Below, one piece after another: positions 43,301 through 45,563 of a stretch of DNA of 45,563 nucleotides. This DNA comes from Occallatibacter sp. (GTDB taxonomy: Bacteria; Acidobacteriota; Terriglobia; Terriglobales; Acidobacteriaceae), in assembly GCA_031296305.1 (NCBI GenBank), contig JARLFZ010000020.1:1-45563 (forward strand), given 5' to 3'. The stretch's first letter is position 1. Every line of letters starts with the position of its first letter. Below the pieces are notes generated by a model, which was given only the letters and a program-made list of their open reading frames with translations, searched no databases and had not been told where the DNA came from. Made by a program: the position numbers and the translations under genes.

Positions 43301-43424
43301 GGGGCCAACCACGATTGTGGTTGCCGACGGCTTCAGTTGCCGCGAGCAGCTCGACCAACTAGCTCACGTCAAAGCGCTCCACTTTGCCGAGGTTCTGACG
43401 CACTCCTGCCGCTGCGGTGGGTGA
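40365..43424 (+). CDS. Fused FAD-binding / Fe-S / CCG-domain D-2-hydroxyacid dehydrogenase-like protein
   Basis: This 1019-residue protein starts at GTG. The FAD_binding_4 domain is seen in VLPRGAGTSLAGQCVN and LGGIIGNNSCGVHG, and FAD-oxidase C-terminal parts in RSPLYGHYGQGCVHTRINFD and SLSGEHGDGQSR. Next come ferredoxin-type cysteines (CVGVGSC-x8-CPSYRATG and CLSCKACKSECPVQVDM) and two CCG-type segments (GHICCGRPLYDFGLL, GHCHHKAVFGG, GCCGMAGPFGFE). The order equals GlcD plus GlcF in one chain, as in YdiJ-like D-2-hydroxyglutarate dehydrogenases and Dld-like lactate dehydrogenases. It oxidises a D-2-hydroxyacid and feeds the quinone or cytochrome pool. Two in-frame family A palindromic elements are inserted near residues 559-571 and 755-768, both in interdomain linkers. 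Confidence 0.93.
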   Translation: MSNSSFSILSNPAPLDHERFSAHRELESLLKKSLRGPDSSALFRFALGSRALYAADSSNYRQLPIGVVFPRDAADVEAALAACRATGAAVLPRGAGTSLAGQCVNVAVVFDYSRYMNALTAIDPQAKTARVQPGIVLDRLRDAAELHHLTYAPDPATHSRCTLGGIIGNNSCGVHGLLGGKAVDNVQSLDIVLYDGTRMTVGATPPAELEALIHAGGRVGQIYAGLAQLRDRYATLVREKFPRIPRRVSGYNLDELLPENNFHVARALVGSEGTCANIVSATLNLTASPPFRVLTVLGFKDAFLAADAVPLALEHKPIGLEGFDFMLVDFMRRKGLALRDLDRLPDGVGYLLVEMGAWSAEEAQAKAESVACAAQSWPSPPAAHICTPEEAASVWRVRESALGAMVFVPGEPDRFEGWEDAAVPPAQLGNYLRAITTLMAEYGFRSPLYGHYGQGCVHTRINFDFTTPKGIEKFREFIDRAADVVLSFGGSLSGEHGDGQSRAALLPKMFGPELIEAFREFKSLWDPDNRMNPGKLSDAVRVYDPIENLRHSPSTGENPGAPGHSHLGTGETHFAFAKDQGSLARATERCVGVGSCRNTVGGVMCPSYRATGEEQHSTRGRAHLLWEMLSGALRDEGFQSHAVHEALDLCLSCKACKSECPVQVDMAAYKSEFLAQRYKGRLHPLHHYIFGFADRLARYGSLAPALTNAILTGPLSSPLIKRIAGVAQERQLPRLAPKTFQQSRRPSTNLVQNSVGAPGSSPLGTGEAMTGSLPQSVLLWPDTWNNYYHPQSLQAAETVLNLAGFHVETPRGHICCGRPLYDFGLLSAARSYLAQVLRRMTPQIDAGLPFIFLEPSCASVFKDELLELFPSDPRAKRLSEQVWLLADFLAARAPESFVSGRFKNALGGAHILLHGHCHHKAVFGGPGNEIALLRQAGAAVELIQAGCCGMAGPFGFEADKFEVSKAIANQDLLPAIQSAGPTTIVVADGFSCREQLDQLAHVKALHFAEVLTHSCRCGG
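42041..42076 (+). repeat. Family A palindromic element in FAD/Fe-S gene, copy 1
   Basis: GGGTGCCCCCGGTCAC-TCGCACCT-GGGGACCGGGGA. Encodes GAPGHSHLGTGE in the linker between the FAD-oxidase and ferredoxin parts. Confidence 0.85.
42627..42667 (+). repeat. Family A palindromic element in FAD/Fe-S gene, copy 2
   Basis: GTGGGTGCCCCCGGTTCC-TCGCCTTT-GGGGACCGGGGAAGC. Encodes VGAPGSSPLGTGEA between the Fe-S helical part and the CCG segments. Confidence 0.85.
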
Positions 43425-43745
43425 TCGTGTTGCTCCGATCTTTGCTGGGAGTCTGTCTCGTCTCCCCAACCCCGTGCCCCTTTCTCGCATCCTATTTCAG
43501 GGAGCAGCACAGTGCGTTAGCGTTCTCCACAAGCCGGCATCTCGCCGGTGGCTTGCTGTAAACTTGGACTGTTTGGTACCCTCAGGCACCCTTTGTGCGG
43601 CGGTTCTCCAATTGCTGAGGAGTCGCCAACGGGCCTGCAAGTGACGTTTTCCTTTTTGTTGACGAAAACGACGCTCAGGGGGCAGCGGTTCTGCTCTGCA
43701 ATAATTGGAGAACGGCTTTAAAGCAGCGAAAGGAGAAATTTCGTC
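43425..43745 (+). other. Intergenic region before the YtxH gene
   Basis: No gene is supported in these 321 bases. CAAGCC-GGC/GCC-GGCTTG forms a bulged hairpin around 43531-43557 and could end the preceding transcript, although no T tract follows. A 7-base inverted repeat CGTTTTC (43645-43651)/GAAAACG (43664-43670) with a 12-base spacer lies about 75 bases before the YtxH start and may be an operator. AAGGAG precedes the ATG. Confidence 0.5.
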
Positions 43746-44177
43746 ATGTCAGAGGAAAACAAATCTTACGGATTAGCGTGGTTCCTGGCTGGATTGGGCG
43801 TTGGCGCTCTGGTGGGCATTCTTTACGCCCCCAAGAGTGGCCGTGAAACCCGCGAGGACATCGCGCAGGGCGCCCGTGAGGGCAAAGAGTATCTGCGCGC
43901 GCGCACGCGCGAGGCCGCGGAGAACGTCTCCGCATTGGTCGACAAGAGCAGGGAACATGTGAGCGCCTTTGTCGACAAAGGCAAGGAGCATGTGGGCGAA
44001 TACGTTGATCGCGGCCGTGACGCCATCGATCGCGGACGCGCCCAGTGGGAAGAGTTTGTGGAGCGGGGCAAAAACCTGGTCGCCGACCAGACCACGCGGG
44101 TAAGCGCCGCCGTTGATGCGGGCCGCCAGGCGTATCAGGAGGCATCCAGCACCGAGCCCGAGAGCCACGAGGTCTGA
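43746..44177 (+). CDS. YtxH-domain (general-stress-type) membrane protein
   Basis: This 143-residue protein has one N-terminal hydrophobic/glycine zipper helix WFLAGLGVGALVGILYAPKSG, the hallmark of the YtxH (PF12732) family including the APKSGRETR motif. A long charged amphipathic helical tail follows with repeated heptad-like units (VSALVDKSREHVSAFVDKGKEHV). It is a small inner-membrane or envelope protein associated with stress. AAGGAG lies 10 bases before the ATG. A second small membrane protein gene follows on the same strand, a pairing also seen in Bacillus (YtxH with a DUF948 protein). Confidence 0.88.
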   Translation: MSEENKSYGLAWFLAGLGVGALVGILYAPKSGRETREDIAQGAREGKEYLRARTREAAENVSALVDKSREHVSAFVDKGKEHVGEYVDRGRDAIDRGRAQWEEFVERGKNLVADQTTRVSAAVDAGRQAYQEASSTEPESHEV

Positions 44178-44512
44178 GACCAGGCGGTTCCGGGTCCAGG
44201 TCCATCGGGCCTCATACGGTTGCCCTCATGCGGTTGTATTGTCCCTTCCGGCCCCGCGCGCGCGAGCAGGTTTCACAAGCTCCCGTTTCGGCTCCGGGCA
44301 ATGCATTTCTCCTTCGGATCCGTGCCAAATTCGGATGTGTTCCAAAGCCCTGAGCTTCAAGTTGCGTCTTCCTCAAGAAAATCTTGAAGCTTGCGCGTCA
44401 TCCGGGAAGGCTATGATCGAAGGAGAAATGCCGTAACGCCGCTTCGCCCCCTGAAGCGTGCCCCACCGGTATTGACTTGAAGCCCGCAGAACCTCTGCGC
44501 GAGGGCAACACC
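44178..44512 (+). other. Intergenic region before the DUF948-like gene
   Basis: No gene is supported in these 335 bases. A perfect 9-base inverted repeat AGCTTCAAG (44353-44361)/CTTGAAGCT (44383-44391) is followed by TATGAT (44412-44417), which could be the -10 of a promoter for the next gene. Each arm is followed by a TTGCG sequence. Confidence 0.4.
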
Positions 44513-45040
44513 ATGCCAAATCTCGATAATCAGACCATTCAGCTCGCCCTGGTCGCCGCGGTGGCGCTGGCCATGTTGATTCAGGCCATCGTCCTTTTTG
44601 CCGCGCTCATCGCCCTGCGCAAGCTGGCCAAGTCCATCCGCCAGGAAGTAGAAGACCTGCGCTCCTCGGTCATGCCGCTCATCGAAAACACTCGCAACCT
44701 CCTCGCGCGCGTCGCGCCGAAGATTGAACAGACCGCCTCTGACCTCGCCTTGCTCACACGCGCCCTGCGCAATCAGACCGCCGACATACAAGCAGCGGCC
44801 GATGAAATCATTGAGCGCACGCAGCGTCAGGCACGCCGCGTCGACTCCATGCTGTCCAACGTGCTCGACGCCGTAGACCGCGCCGGCTCCTTTATGGCCG
44901 ACACCGTGGCCAAGCCCATGCGTCAGCTATCCGCGTTCCTCGCTTCCGCAAAAGCTGTCATCGAGTCCCTGCGCAGCACCCAAGGCGCGTCGCGCGCGGA
45001 AGCAAATCGTGCCTCCGGCGATAACGATCTGTTCGTCTAG
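44513..45040 (+). CDS. DUF948-like single-pass membrane protein
   Basis: The protein has 175 residues from ATG 44513 (GAGGG upstream); a TTG at 44477 would add 12 residues and is less likely. One transmembrane helix (LALVAAVALAMLIQAIVLFAALIAL) is followed by a long helical region with methyl-acceptor-like heptads (VEDLRSSVMPLIENTRNLLARVAPKIEQTASDL) and a polar tail. The layout is that of DUF948 proteins, which often accompany YtxH proteins as here. Precise function unknown. Confidence 0.75.
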   Translation: MPNLDNQTIQLALVAAVALAMLIQAIVLFAALIALRKLAKSIRQEVEDLRSSVMPLIENTRNLLARVAPKIEQTASDLALLTRALRNQTADIQAAADEIIERTQRQARRVDSMLSNVLDAVDRAGSFMADTVAKPMRQLSAFLASAKAVIESLRSTQGASRAEANRASGDNDLFV

Positions 45041-45048
45041 TTTCGAGT

Positions 45049-45090
45049 ACCGCCGGTCTCCTGACCGGCTGTAGTGCGGGCGTCCACGCC
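45049..45090. repeat. Double-hairpin palindromic repeat family C, copy 2
   Basis: Hairpin 1 is GCCGGTC-TCCT-GACCGGC (45052-45069). It is followed by GTGCGGGCG-TCCA-CGCCC, the same order and spacing as 38956-38995. Like copy 1 it lies directly after a plus-strand stop codon. Confidence 0.8.
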
Positions 45091-45111
45091 CTCTCAGCAG
45101 AGAAACTCAGC

Positions 45112-45563
45112 ATGCGCACCCTCGATCCCGCCCAAATCGCGCCCAACGACATCTATAAGCTCATGATCGGCATGATCGTGCCGCGTCCCATCGCCTTTGT
45201 CTCCAGCGTTGACTTGAGAGGCACCCGGAATCTCGCCCCCTTCAGCTACTTCACCGCGTGCAGCTCCAAACCCTCCGGTGGTCTGCTTCTGCACCGCCGT
45301 CCGCACCGGCCCGCGCCCTTACAAGGACACGTTGTTGAACGTCGAAGCCACCGGCGAGTTCGTCGTCAACATCGTTTCCGAGGAGTTTGCCGAGCAGATG
45401 AACCTGTGCTCTACCGACGTACCACCCGAAATCGATGAATTCGAGCTTTCGAGATTGACACCGATCGCGAGCGACCTGGTAAAGCCCCCGCGCGTGGCCG
45501 AAAGCAAAGTGCAAATGGAGTGCCGCCTGCATCAGATCATCCGCGTCAGCGACCAGCCCGGCG
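45112..45563 (+). pseudogene. Flavin-reductase-like (FMN-binding split-barrel) gene with a one-base frameshift, partial
   Basis: It starts MRTLDPAQIAPNDIYKLMIG and continues VPRPIAFVSSVDLRGTRNLAPFSYFTACSSKP, typical of the flavin reductase-like/split-barrel family. After the Pro at 45271-45273 the frame breaks. Leaving out the single T at 45274 restores PVVCFCTAVRTGPRPYKDT, EATGEFVVNIVSEEFAEQMN and VKPPRVAESKVQMECRLHQI to the right edge, all fitting the family. So either the gene is newly broken by one inserted base or this is a sequence error. The C-terminus lies outside the window. Normal function would be FMN binding and flavin reduction. The family C repeat lies between it and the DUF948-like gene. 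Confidence 0.8.

Overview
The window reads as a chromosomal segment of an acidobacterium (Acidobacteriota, probably Terriglobia/Acidobacteriaceae-like). The reasons are a very long Oar-type TonB-dependent receptor with an N-terminal carboxypeptidase-regulatory domain, moderately high GC, many Sec/Tat-exported glycan and protein hydrolases, and intergenic palindromic repeats. This assignment is inferred from gene content only; there is no rRNA or tRNA gene in the window.

Region 1 (1-20.6 kb) is a carbohydrate-use region. A DUF5107 protein (cut by the left edge) diverges from a Tat-exported TIM-barrel glycosidase-like protein, an Asp-box beta-propeller protein, the TonB receptor and a secreted amidohydrolase. 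A clear terminator follows the receptor. On the other strand lie a PfkB sugar kinase and an AgaS-like SIS sugar isomerase. These diverge from an exported GH13 alpha-glucosidase. A tightly coupled trio follows: Tat-signal small subunit, GMC flavoprotein and nonaheme cytochrome c (ATGA overlaps). It looks like a periplasmic sugar dehydrogenase with its electron outlet. A Gfo/Idh/MocA oxidoreductase closes the block. Similar T-rich elements precede three of the promoters and may be a shared operator.

Region 2 (20.6-31.3 kb, minus strand) holds dusB and rpmE (housekeeping). Upstream of them is an odd block: an apparently intact phage-type terminase large subunit and two Ser/Thr/Gly-rich tail-fibre-like proteins that carry Sec signal peptides. 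No portal, capsid, integrase or lysis gene is visible.

Region 3 (31.3-45.6 kb) has a gene-poor stretch with a candidate structured RNA and terminator. It continues with an S9 prolyl-oligopeptidase-like peptidase, a large surface lipoprotein, a VOC-RibH fusion overlapping nusB, an NADPH-dependent FMN reductase, a small lipoprotein, a giant FAD/Fe-S D-2-hydroxyacid dehydrogenase-like protein, a YtxH protein, a DUF948-like protein and a frameshifted flavin-reductase-like gene cut by the right edge. This region is rich in dispersed palindromic repeats. One family is inserted in frame inside two protein-coding genes at three interdomain linkers, which is the most unusual observation of the window.
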